Assembly (NCBI GenBank): GCA_034766995.1
Contig: CM068317.1
Coordinates: 15,950,255-16,014,254 of the forward strand
DNA: 64,000 nucleotides
Origin: Acanthacorydalis orientalis
Lineage: Eukaryota; Arthropoda; Insecta; Megaloptera; Corydalidae
Direction: 5' to 3'
Of this stretch, positions 25,937 to 36,313 are shown in pieces (positions within the stretch are counted from its first letter, which is position 1; each line of letters begins with the position of its first letter). The position numbers and the translations under genes were made by a program. The notes beneath the pieces are model-generated. The model saw only the letters and a program-made list of their open reading frames with translations. It was not told where the DNA came from and ran no database searches.

Positions 25937-28900
25937 CATAAATGTTCCGTAAAATTTCAAAACAAGGACAATATATTATACTAAAAATTGAACAAAAAAC
26001 GTGTAAAATTTTTTAATAAATTATTAACGATAATCTTTTTTCATGACGCTTTGATTTAGGAAACTGTTTTAATGTTTCTGCTCAGTCTAGCGAGTGTGAT
26101 GAACGTTTCCGATTGTTGTAGAGAATCCACTTTACATCACATGTGACAATGTGATTAAGAAAAGAATCATTATTGTTACACAAAAGAAGCGCAGAGCAGA
26201 TTGAAATTTGCTCTGCGCTTCTTTTGCTGGATAAATGGGTGCCGTATGAACTAAATGAACATCGAGCAATTCGGTGATATATCACCGAATTGCTCGATGT
26301 TCATTTAGTCCATACGGCACCCATTTATCCAGCTTTTTTGTTTTCCAATTAGGCTCCAATGTTGAACAACTGTTGAATGATCAACATAAAGTGATTTTGC
26401 CATCTCTCGAGTTGTTTTACGTGGGTCTGCTTCAATAATGGTTCTTAAATCATTATTGTCTGTAGCTGAAGGATGTCCACGAGCCTCCTCATCATCAATT
26501 TTTGGAACGTGTTGAACTGTACGTTCACTCCTCGCCAAAAACAAATTTGTTATTTCGAGCAGTTTCTGTTGCTTTACGTCCCAATTTAAACTTACACAAC
26601 AAAATCGCGTGAATTTGGTTTTTTCCATGACTAATTTAAGAGGTTATATCCAACAATACTAAACAATGAAAACAATAGACATAAACTGGAATCAGTAGTG
26701 CTAATTTCATTGTTTACAATACGTATCGCATGACTATAACAAAAGATAACAGTAACTACAAAAATCAGCGCCAAACTTAAAATGATAAAAACTGGAATTA
26801 TTTAGGACCAACCTCTAATATCTTTTAAAAGTATCTTCATTGAAGTGTACATTAACTATTGTTAAGCCCTGTATATAATATTGAATCAATTTTGTATTAG
26901 TATTATGCATTTGTTCAATATCAGATATTATACAATATTAATGTTTATGACAAACTTATTTTTAGTCTGTGACATATAGATAAAAACATAAAGACTCAGA
27001 TAACAGTATTTTTAAATAGTAAAAATGTTTCATTTCAAATCAATAAATAATTTGCTATTGATTTATTTTTAAATAAAAAATTAGGAAGTTTCAATATATA
27101 TCAATATAAAATAGTCACAGTTATATAAAATTATATATTCCCTATTTACTTTTTTGAAAACAAAATACTGCAATATGATAATTTATTTAGTTTTCATAAA
27201 ATAAAAGACAATTCCATTTTTGTTCTTATTGTTTACATATTCATCGTACAGAAAAATAATGTATAAACTATAATAATTAACACATTATTTATAATAATTT
27301 TATAGGAGCATTACAGATAAATAAAATACTTACAGTGAAAAAAGTTTTGATATTCATAAATACAGCTTCTAAAAATGTTTGCATATCACTTAGTGAACCA
27401 CCTGGTGTTAAATCACCTTCACACCCTGGTTGAACTGTGGACATATCATTGATAAAAACATCAACATGACCAGTTAGTTCAGCTGTTCCATACCCTGTAA
27501 TAAATTAGATTTCATTGCACTACATACCTAAAATACAAACGGAATAAAACAATTTTTAAGTAAATTTCAAAAATGTTCAATTTCTTTAAGACTTTATTGA
27601 CTACTTAAAATAATAAAAAAAAATTACATCTGTTAAATGTACAACATTAATATAAGTTGAATGTTTGTATAGAAATATGTATGAACCAAAATTGTGATAT
27701 TGTGAACTTATTACATCCATAGTCCCTATAACTGAACTGATATATGACCATACGAAAAGTTCTTAGCGTCACAAAAATTTTTGTAATGCTACAAATGCTT
27801 TATGTGACACCTATCTTAATAAGTTTGTTTTTTAGATATATTAATACACTTCCAATCGCAGCACCTATTCGATCGTGTAGTGCTATAATGCAAACGGGGT
27901 AGATCTACCCATTCGGTCAGCAATGTGTTAAACAAATTTGTGCTACTTTGAAAAATGTATACTTTGTCTAATTGATTGTAAGCCTCGTTCTTTTTAATAA
28001 GTAAAAGATAGCTCAATACATCCCCAAATACAAAATTATCAATATACTTCTGTCTATATTATTATTATTTTAATTAAATCCTATTATTACTTAAAGTCTA
28101 AAATAAGTTTGTATGTTAAGCAAAATAATGAATATATTTAAATTATCTATGGGTATTTATGAACTTTTTATTTAAATTTTATCTTTTTTTCTTATTTATT
28201 GTACATATTGCTTTCTAATTTAATTTATGATCATATTACTGAAATTTATATAAAAAAACGATGATATCTAAGTGGAATTTACTTAACAATTATATAATGA
28301 TTAACAGATATAATAGAAATATACTGTTCTGCAGTGCTTATTTCAAGTGAGTTTGATTTATATATATATATATATATACACATACATCAAGTATCCTTTT
28401 ATCGAATTCAATATAAGAAACTAATTTATTTTTTATGTTAAACTTTATCTAAGTGAAAGTTTTATTTATTTTTCTAACCTCTTTATATTTTAAATAAAAA
28501 AAAAACAATTCAATTAATTATAAATTATATATTAACACTAGAACTGAAGTGATTTGAGCATCCGCTAAAACCGCGGATGAGTCAGTTATGACCCACTTTA
28601 CTCTTTTGTAATTATCGGATTGGTAGACAAAGTGGTAACTAAATAATACACTGTTATTAATACTAAATCATTTTAATTTCAAAATCTACAAACATTTTTG
28701 GTGTGCAATAATACAAAAATAACAACAATTAAAAAAAAATTAGAACGCTACACTACTGAGCATCCTCACATAATGGCATACATAATATTCTTTAGAAGTG
28801 CATTTGTTGCAAACAGTTTTTTTACAGACGTGGCATTTCACAAATGATGTTTCCCATGCAGGACGACTTTACCTCACAACGTGCCTGTTGGTCTTGTCGC

Positions 28901-31900
28901 TCAGAGTTTCATCTGGGATTAGAGCGTGGCTAAGTGCTATATCTTTCATAAAGCTCTTCCCCCAGCTGAAGAATAAAGTTTTTGTGCGTTATTTTTTTCT
29001 CATTCAGAGCATTGTATAAGATGCAAGCATTGTATATTGCTGTTAATCAAGTAAGTTATAGAAAGTGTGATTTGGCCAATGCTCGCATGGAACTTTTACT
29101 TAGTATTTGCAAGCCATTTGATCCACCATGTCAACTCCATATTAAGAGCTGCTATAAAATAATACAGAATCTGGTTTCTTTTTTCCACTCTTTCCAATTT
29201 GCAAATTAGGGTGCATAGTGCTCAGAATAAGAACACTTTCGTTACTCTTTCCCTGATAAACTGTCAAAAAGATATCATCTTTTTTTAGTAACACTGTACT
29301 GTACAAATTCTCTTTCACATGTTTGATAGAAACTGGTATTTCTCGGTGAGCTTTATTCATGGTACCAAAGACTCGTACTCTTTATTTTCAAAGTTTCAGA
29401 GAGAGATAAAGACATAGAGAAATTCTCATACATGATATTTTACCCTTGTTCATATACGGATCAGCGACTTTTTTACAACAGTCACCAAGGTGCTTATCGT
29501 TTGGCCTAGTGTCATCTTTTCCTTGGTATGGAAATTAACTTCGAAAGATGAGTCGATGTTGGTAGGTACGAACTGTTGTTACTCTTCATAAGACGAAAAA
29601 TATAACGGCTCCCCATCAGATTCATTTTCCAAAATATCATTCAAGACATCAATAATTTCCCGAGAATTCAGTCTACGTAATGCCATAGTCACCGATGATA
29701 TTATGCAAACATATAATGAAATAATAGCAAGAAGCGTGCTAATCCAGTGCAAGTTTGAGCGTGACTAAAAGTTATAGTAAGAAACCACAGTCTCCCCACT
29801 CCAACAGCAAACAGTAACGCGATGTTCAATTGTCATAAAAACATTCAAACACAAATAAACTGACCTGAACACATCGTTATCAATGTTGGATCTAAATTGA
29901 CCCTATCGCGGTTCAAGGTAAATGTGGATTTTTATGAAGGGGGATTGTCACTATAAAAATGAAATTTACTTGGAATTGATTATGATCATTATTTATGAAA
30001 AGTCACAAAAATCTAAAGCTCCAGGAGTAAATTGAATTAACTAGAAAAGAAAGAATGAACAGATGGGTCAAAAATGGTACAACCACAGTTCTAGTGTTAA
30101 ACAATTTATTTTGCATCATATCGTTTTAAATGTTGAGGTTGAATGTACCTACATAATTTTGTGTTCAATAAATGCAACTTAAAATACTATGATTTCTTTT
30201 CAAAATTAAAAGGAAGATATTAGAAAGATATTATCTTATTAAAATATGAATAATCATTACCTGTTATAAATACTTCTCCTGCATCTGTATGGTAAACATC
30301 AACAAATAGCGCATCTGTTGGATCTAAACGAACTTCAGTAGCCATTCCCTGAAAAAATGAACCAGCAGGATCTAAACCTAAAACATAACATCTTATGTGA
30401 ATAAAAATTATTATTAAAACACAAAAACTAGTACATTTAGTAATTTTTTGAACACACCAGAGAAGAATAAATAGATAAATAAATATATATATATATATAT
30501 ATCACATCCATACATACATACGTACATACATATACACACACACACATATATCATATATACTACAAATTAATTCCATTTAAAAAAATATTTAGATTAACAA
30601 AAATAATTATGTACTGTAGAGAAATAAAGTTATTTATTCATGATAATAATTGAAAAAAAGTTTCAAAATAATGATACATACTCCATAAAAAAGTGATATT
30701 TACAAATAAATATAATTACTTTGATCAAATTACATTTTTTAAAATTATCAAAAATTAAATATATATATATATATACATACATATATATTATACTCATAGA
30801 TATAATGAATACAGGCTGATAATTTTACTCAAATAATTTTGAGTACATTAAAATAAAAATGCATTTTTCCCCTATAAATTTGCAATAAAACTACAAAGTT
30901 CTGTGCTTCATCACCAATGTGTACCATTTTGTTCAGAACCCCACTTTGTACGAGGATCTTCACTTTATATTATCTCAGGATATGTTTATTTATCAGTTAC
31001 GTGTTGTGCAATGAGAACTCATTTTGTACACTCTCTTTGGTTAAAACGTATCAAACCCACATTGCCAATTCAAACTACTAAGGTTGGTGGTCAACAACGA
31101 TTAAACCGTTGACAATATGCCACCACCCAATATCAACAGGTCATTATAAGACTATAACAACCTACATACATTGTTGTGTTCATCTATTATATTTTCATTA
31201 ACAAACTCCACGCAATTTCTTGTTAATGAATCTTCTTTGTGAGAGAAAATCACAGCTCCCATGCCTGGCACTTTTCAACTTATTGTGCAATGGTAGTTAT
31301 AAAGTGGTCATGAAATGACCACAACTCTCTTAATGAACACATAATGTAATATGTGTACTTTTAATTATTATAAATATATTATTTGTTAAATATAGTTAAT
31401 GGCTATTTTATTTTATAAACACTAGTTTTAGCCCATCTAGAGTATGTAAGAAAAAATAAACTGGAAATACAAAAATATAATGTTTATAAATAATTAACTA
31501 TTTTTATCAAAAGTTTGTTGAAGATTAGTGTATCCAAGATAGACAAGGGCAAATCAAACATTCTTTATTGCATTAAGGTAGTAACAAAATATAATATCAG
31601 AGAAACAATACAATTTATTGTCACAAATAAATACTTTTTTCACCCCATACACCACATTCCAATCAAAAATGCTCAAGAAACGATTATTGATAATTTTTAA
31701 TTATTACTTATATGTATTTTAATAGAGATGCTATATCATCCTCAGAACATCGAGGTATAAAAAAATGTATAAAACATAATTTTGTATTAATGAGCGGATT
31801 GGGATGACTTTTTGTTGAAAGTCAAATTTTACTTTTGTCTTACGTAGACAATTTGTTTACAATGCTGCATTTATTCAATTCTTTGTTTATAAAAATATTA

Positions 31901-34900
31901 TATATAAAGTACAATTAAAAAAAAAATATTGTACTTAAACTATGAAACTTATGAAAATTTATAAGTCTTGTTCATTGTTTAGACATGTGCGCATACACTC
32001 ACTCATATATATTGATAACCATTTCCACTCTAAATAGGATATATAAAATATAAAGTACATTCCGCTGTTGCTTTATCTTCTATTCAGAAAAAGTATATGA
32101 AAATATAATATTATCAGTCTATACTTTTTATGTCTACAATTATACTATTACTTTTATAAATTTAGATTAAAAATAAACAAAGTATATATATATATATATA
32201 TATACATTTCAAAAATAAATTCACCTGTTATTCTTCCAAGTTGTTTTATTCGTCCTCCAGCATATCCTGCAATATGAGCACCTAAACTATGACCAATTAA
32301 ATGTACATTTTCAGAATATGTTACCATTTCATTCTAAATAAAAATAACAATAAAGAATCAACAAAGATCATCAAAATCATTATACATTTTTTAAGCATTT
32401 TGAACTTACAATTAAGAATTCAATGAAAAATGCTACTTCTAATCCAACTAGTCGACAATTCGTAGCTGCTTGAGGATAAAATGCATAAGAACCACCAGAC
32501 CAATCCACAACAACAACATTATAATCTCCATGAATCAGTAATGCATTTTTCATATTCTAAAAAATATATTTAATTATTTATAGATATTTTATACTTATTT
32601 AAAAAGTATATTTATATACTAGATTCAGAATAATTATAGGTTTAATATAACAAACCATAACCCAAGTTGCATTTCCTGAATTATAAAATCCATGAATTAT
32701 TATTTTTGTAGAAGAATTCTTGTTGAAATAATTCCCATGTGTTTTATTTGTTTCCACAACAATACCCTAAAAATGATAAAACATTTACACAAAAACAAAA
32801 TGCAAGCACATGTGGGCATACACAAATATGGGATTCATGGGGAGAGTTTATAGTATAAACCATGACAATCTGTATTACTTAGTTTATTGATAAGTGATCT
32901 CAATGAATTATGAAACTTAATTTATTCTTCATAAAAAAATAAAAAATGTTTATTATACAGTAATAAGAATAATGACAAAATGCATATTTTATTTATGTAC
33001 ATGCTTAAACACTAAAAGCAATTATGTCTCACAATATCATTAAATTACTTTAATACGATATAAATACATACAGAGATGACCAAAAATATTCAGATAAATG
33101 TATTAAAGAAATGCAACATTATGATATAAAAATTAAAATAAAACAAATTTTTAATTTTACAAAATGAACATATATTTTCATAAAATAATATGAAACAAAT
33201 TAACTTAAATATACAAAAATCCCCATCAAAATAAAAGATTTAATTTACAATTTTTCACTTGGACAAAAGCATTCGGACATTTAGATTAGACAAACAAATC
33301 TAATGGTAATACGAATATCTAGTACTTAAATTCTGCAGTAAGGTACACATAATATTTTGTTGCTAATTCTTTGTTTTTGATAATTTCTGCTAGCCTATTT
33401 GACATGGATTCCACCAGTTTACTGGTCTCATATGTATTGATGCTTTGCCATTTTTGTAATAAGATTAATTTGACTAACTTGTAAAATGGTGTTGTCTTAC
33501 TTTTTGATCTAGTAACTTCTAAAGATGTTCAACTGGATTTAGGTCTGTGGATTGTAGTCATGTTTTGAGTTATTCAGATGTATTAAAAAGCAGCTACTTA
33601 TGAACAATGCATGCATAGGGTCATTATCGTATTGAAACAAATAGTTACTATCAAGACCCAATTTTTTGATACTTTTTTTTTCTTAATATATTCAAATACT
33701 CCTATTTATCCATGGTAGTCACAATAAATACGAGTTCCCCTACTACGAGTACCCACTATGTTATTGCCTCTGTGCTTCACTGTATACTCATAATTTTTCC
33801 TGATGAAGTTCAGTATTTAGTTTCCTCCATACCAAAGAACATTCCTCTGATTGATAATTATTAAATTTACTTTGTTCAGAAAATAATAATGTTCCAAAAT
33901 ACCATACTTTTATTTTTAAATTCCTTTGGGAATTTTGATCTCTTTTTCTAATTCACTTTACTTATAAGCAGTTTCTCCCTAGGCATTTATGCACGATAAT
34001 CATGATTTTCTACGACCTTACGAATCATACATGAGCTAACAGTGGTATCAATATCGTCCCTTAATTGATCACTTATATTTCCCAAACTGGTAGTAGGTTT
34101 TTTTCTTAATAATTCTAACTATTTTACACTTGCCATTCTCATTAAGCTTAGATGGTTGATCACTTCTAATTTGATTTTTCATCTGAATCATATTTTTAAA
34201 TTGATTTATATTGTCAAAAACTGTTAACAAACTTCTAATTCTGCTAATGATCTTAAAAATTCACTAAGATTTATTTTTTCTTGATACAATATTATTATAA
34301 TTTTTCTCTGTTAAATAAGTTTCCCTGTTCTTCCTCGCCATCTTAAATAAACCCTCCACAAGAACTCCATAATTCAAACACATTTACTTTTTAATGAAAT
34401 AAGGGGATCTTATTTATTCTCTAAATATTAAAAATAGATATTTGCCACTAACTTATTTTTTTCCCAGGTAACAAATTGTAAACTATATCTTTTTTTTTTA
34501 ATTTTTATTGTGGTATTTAAAGTTATGTCTTCATATTATTCTTTGAGAATATATGTTTATTTTGTAAATTGTTTTAATTTTTATGTATTATTAAATTTCC
34601 TTTTTAATACACTTCTCCAAATGCTTTTTGCCACCTATGTGAATGTGTGTGTATATCCTTCAAGAATTAATTAATCAGAAAAAGGACTTTCAATAATAAA
34701 ATCAAATAAGTGAAAAAATTATAATTAAGTAATAATATGGCTTAAAAATATTATTCAAGTAGTAATTTCTTAAAGTTTCTTTTAAACAATTTTAGTTTTC
34801 CTTTAGTGTTATAGCAGAATCAAAATTAGTAGAAACCATTTTTTATTTATAAATACCTCCTTTCTTAAATTCCGCCGAAATAATCTAAAAGTGGTATTAA

Positions 34901-35520
34901 GCTGTACTTGATCATATGGCTTAGGATTAAATGGTCTTGACAGTTGAAACCAAATACTTGTAATATTAAAACATCCAAGTCTACCATAACATTGTACAAT
35001 TGCTTCTAAAACATATACACTGTCTTGATATAATGGTTTCATTATATAATAACTTTATAATTGGACCAAAATTAAACAGTGTAAATAATATAAAAACTAC
35101 AATAATTGTTTATAAGTTTGAACAATTAATATTTTCAAACAGTATTTTTTGTAATTATTTTTATATTATTTACAACTTTGGTAAAATATGATTCACTGTA
35201 TGTGTTTAAAAGACAAATAATATATTATTTAAAATAGTTTATAAATATGAATTAAACTCGAAAAATAAACGACAGATCGGCAAAAATGGATATTATAAAA
35301 TTTTTCAAAATTAAAAACTATTCTCGAATGAATTTCACTTTTCAAAAAAAAAAAAAAAAACTATATACATATTTAAATGAATACATACTTGTGTTGTAAT
35401 GAAAATTAGAAAATGATAATATCACATACGTTTTCCTAATTCTGTAAACGCCACATTATTATTATTAATAATAAATAACACTAAACATAATGTAATTACA
35501 ATTTTCCAAAAAAAAATCAT
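17480..35520 (-). CDS. Secreted pancreatic-lipase-like enzyme with PLAT domain (12 exons)
   Basis: This gene encodes a lipase of the pancreatic/AB-hydrolase family, expected to hydrolyse ester bonds of glycerides or phospholipids outside the cell. Minus-strand exons: 35520-35430, 35023-34857, 32766-32656, 32556-32410, 32333-32225, 30377-30261, 27494-27334, 25374-25213, 23818-23653, 23578-23485, 21257-21069, 17636-17480. All junctions are GT/AG and all phases close, giving 556 residues. Residues 1-24 form a signal peptide ([12 protein letters not shown]). The catalytic triad is Ser188 (GHSLGAH), Asp211 (GLDPAG) and His324 ([10 protein letters not shown]). The lid loop between Cys272 and Cys322 is about 49 residues, roughly twice that of human pancreatic lipase. 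Residues from about 390 form a PLAT-like beta domain. The last exon is the least certain. Introns hold at least eight transposon remnants. Confidence 0.85.
18200..19130 (-). mobile_element. Short mariner, copy 1 (931 bp)
   Basis: Perfectly matched outer ends CGAGGTCAGACAATTAAGTA face each other and are flanked by TA on both sides. The element lies in the last lipase intron. It is one of three near-identical short copies in the window and lacks the coding part for the DNA-binding domain. Confidence 0.97.
18328..18978 (-). pseudogene. Mariner transposase, N-terminally deleted (copy 1)
   Basis: The reading begins near MEQRKIVK and joins directly to IAQDCLEQ, so about 110 residues with the paired helix-turn-helix are missing. 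The D,D34D catalytic set is visible: [14 protein letters not shown] and [10 protein letters not shown], with 34 residues between the last two Asp. A Trp codon late in the gene has become TGA (after NCYEN), removing the last 20 or so residues that the other copies keep. A catalytic fold might form, but it would lack specific end binding. Confidence 0.9.
19285..20090 (+). pseudogene. Decayed mariner with a duplicated HTH segment
   Basis: The plus strand keeps the start region ([16 protein letters not shown]), the HTH part ([14 protein letters not shown]) and, after a large deletion, the C-terminal catalytic part ([16 protein letters not shown], then [14 protein letters not shown]). The HTH stretch occurs twice, at about 19516-19600 and 19645-19725, as diverged tandem copies. 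The first two catalytic Asp motifs are gone. Multiple stops show it is old. Confidence 0.85.
20527..21024 (+). mobile_element. Helitron-like non-autonomous element A
   Basis: It starts A|TC (TCTTTCTATATATAAAA) and ends in a short GC-rich hairpin (GGGC agag GCCC) followed by CTGG|T, as Helitrons end in CTRR next to a target T. The 3' part has AGCGAGCGGG-type words shared with element B. No Rep/helicase is encoded. It sits in lipase intron 11, just past the exon 11 donor. Confidence 0.5.
21301..21436. repeat. CT/TA/CA compound microsatellite
   Basis: Runs of CT, TA, CA and GCAC-type repeats lie next to lipase exon 11. Confidence 0.95.
21694..22218 (+). mobile_element. Helitron-like non-autonomous element B
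   Basis: The 3' end resembles element A: GCGAAGCGAGCGGGG, then GATGAGCATAGTGAATAGGG, a hairpin (gggaac aga gctccc) and CTGG|T. The 5' end A|TCTCTATTATAATAAAAA is proposed by analogy with A and is uncertain. The middle is unlike A. Confidence 0.42.
22437..23010 (+). pseudogene. Tc1-like transposase remnant
   Basis: ATG at 22439 starts a basic HTH-like reading ([19 protein letters not shown], then VRRVINQF). Further on, out of frame, come [14 protein letters not shown] and SWYGVG words matching the catalytic DESKFNIF and VMVWG motifs of Tc1 transposases. It lies in a lipase intron and is heavily decayed. Confidence 0.6.
23653..23818 (-). CDS. Lipase exon 9: link to PLAT domain
   Basis: It begins GLCSDCG and continues CLILGLEF, a family-typical Cys-rich stretch. 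Two donors are possible. The earlier GTAAGT at 23682 would create a stop at the next junction. The later GTGATA at 23652 closes the phase and reads FILKPPVYSQ, so it is preferred. Confidence 0.75.
25213..25374 (-). CDS. Lipase exon 8: catalytic histidine and end of lid
   Basis: It carries [15 protein letters not shown], matching the family C-x-H-x-R motif with the catalytic His, followed by the conserved YY and a Cys pair ([10 protein letters not shown]). Confidence 0.88.
25900..25940. repeat. TA microsatellite
   Basis: A short TA/CATA run in a lipase intron. Confidence 0.9.
26027..26815 (-). mobile_element. Mariner (irritans-type) remnant rebuilt by palindromes
   Basis: The 5' end (high coordinate) keeps a TIR-like GGTTGGTCC near 26805-26814. 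The start of the transposase ([10 protein letters not shown]) lies at 26628, an HTH near 26500-26350, and part of the catalytic half ([14 protein letters not shown]) at about 26150. Between them sit two inverted duplications (26182-26225 and 26226-26333). The far end is missing. Confidence 0.8.
26182..26333. repeat. Two back-to-back palindromes inside a mariner
   Basis: The first has 17-bp perfect arms (26182-26198 and 26209-26225) around 10 bases. The second has 53-bp arms (26226-26278 and 26281-26333) with one mismatch and almost no spacer. Only one orientation of each is normal mariner coding sequence. Confidence 0.93.
28546..30096 (-). mobile_element. piggyBac-type element, deletion derivative
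   Basis: The ends CACTAGAACTG (28546) and CAGTTCTAGTG (30096) are inverted and each is flanked by TTAA, the piggyBac target. The minus strand keeps the transposase start ([18 protein letters not shown] at 29686), a C-terminal part ([18 protein letters not shown], then LSTMHPN and GKKKPDSV at 29320-29160) and the Cys-rich tail ([12 protein letters not shown] near 28830). The central DDD catalytic core is missing. It lies in lipase intron 6. Confidence 0.93.
32225..32333 (-). CDS. Lipase exon 5: nucleophile serine
   Basis: It carries the G-x-S-x-G elbow as [15 protein letters not shown], the lipase family signature with the catalytic serine. Confidence 0.93.
33071..34640 (-). mobile_element. 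Tc1-like remnant
   Basis: The outer words are TA|CAGAGATGACCAAAAATATT on the left and a diverged inverted match (GGTGGCAAAAAGCATTTGG) on the right. On the minus strand near 33540 the reading NPVEHL then [11 protein letters not shown] matches the C-terminal Tc1 block that carries the last acidic catalytic residue. Many stops. It lies in lipase intron 2. Confidence 0.7.
35430..35520 (-). CDS. Lipase exon 1: start codon and signal peptide
   Basis: The ATG at 35520-35518 opens a hydrophobic segment (residues about 5-18) followed by a polar stretch of Asn residues, a typical secretion signal. The exon ends with a phase-1 GTATGTG donor. It is the only upstream ATG in frame with exon 2. Confidence 0.8.
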
Positions 35521-35550
35521 TGTTAATGTGAAAAATCAATGCATGTAATT

Positions 35551-35585
<35 letters not shown>

Positions 35586-36217
35586 ATATATATATATATA
35601 TAGATATTTGTGTGTGCGTGTGGGAGTAGGTATTATTGTACTAAATAATATGTTTATAATACAATGCAGTATTAATCACTGTAGATCAAAATACTATTAA
35701 ATATCACATAAAAAAGCATATTAGAATGGCCTCTTCATAACACCACAATACAATGATATTTTATGTTTAATTAAATAACTATAAAACTATTTTCTTATGC
35801 TTTGTCACTGTTTTTTTAAAACTGTAATATAATAAAAAAAAAAATAAAACATAAATGTAGTAAATTAGTTTTTCACAACAAAATTTTTATATTACAATTT
35901 ATCGTTAATAGAACAAACATCAAATCTTAATTTCAATTTTTGAAACATACGAATATCTTTTTCTTATTTCTTTAAAAACAATAAAACTTTAAAATATACT
36001 TTTTTTAACTATATTTACAATACAAATCATTACATTAATTATTAATACTTTTAACAATACTAAAACACTGTAATATTACTATTATTATTACTTATTTAAA
36101 TAAAATTTAATTTCATAATGGAAAATTGAAAAATAATATAAAAAAATTGTTTTATAAAGTTATAATACATATTATTTAACTAAAATCTGTAATAACATTT
36201 AAATATAATTTTTTATA
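35521..36217. other. Spacer between lipase start and Ogg1 end
   Basis: AT-rich, with TA/TG repeats at 35551-35602. It should contain the lipase promoter, since both genes read leftward. No specific element was recognised. Confidence 0.6.
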
Positions 36218-36313
36218 TTACTTCTTAATTTTATTTTTCAATTTAGTCCTTTTTTTAGTTAATTTAACTTCTTCAGAGTCTTGAAACATTTTCAGATCAG
36301 CACAAAACATAAT
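36218..36313 (-). CDS. Ogg1: Ogg1 exon 6: C-terminus
   Basis: After the acceptor CTTTTAG it reads [16 protein letters not shown], completing the conserved GWAHT-x-x-F-x-ADL motif of OGG1, then a basic tail and TAA. It is separated from exon 5 by about 4.1 kb. Confidence 0.9.
   Translation of the reverse strand: MMFCADLKMFQDSEEVKLTKKRTKLKNKIKK

Noticed and set aside
30903..31112. Plus-strand frame of 69 codons with Cys and His residues
   Set aside because: It lies in a lipase intron, has no motif I recognise and no flanking element ends.
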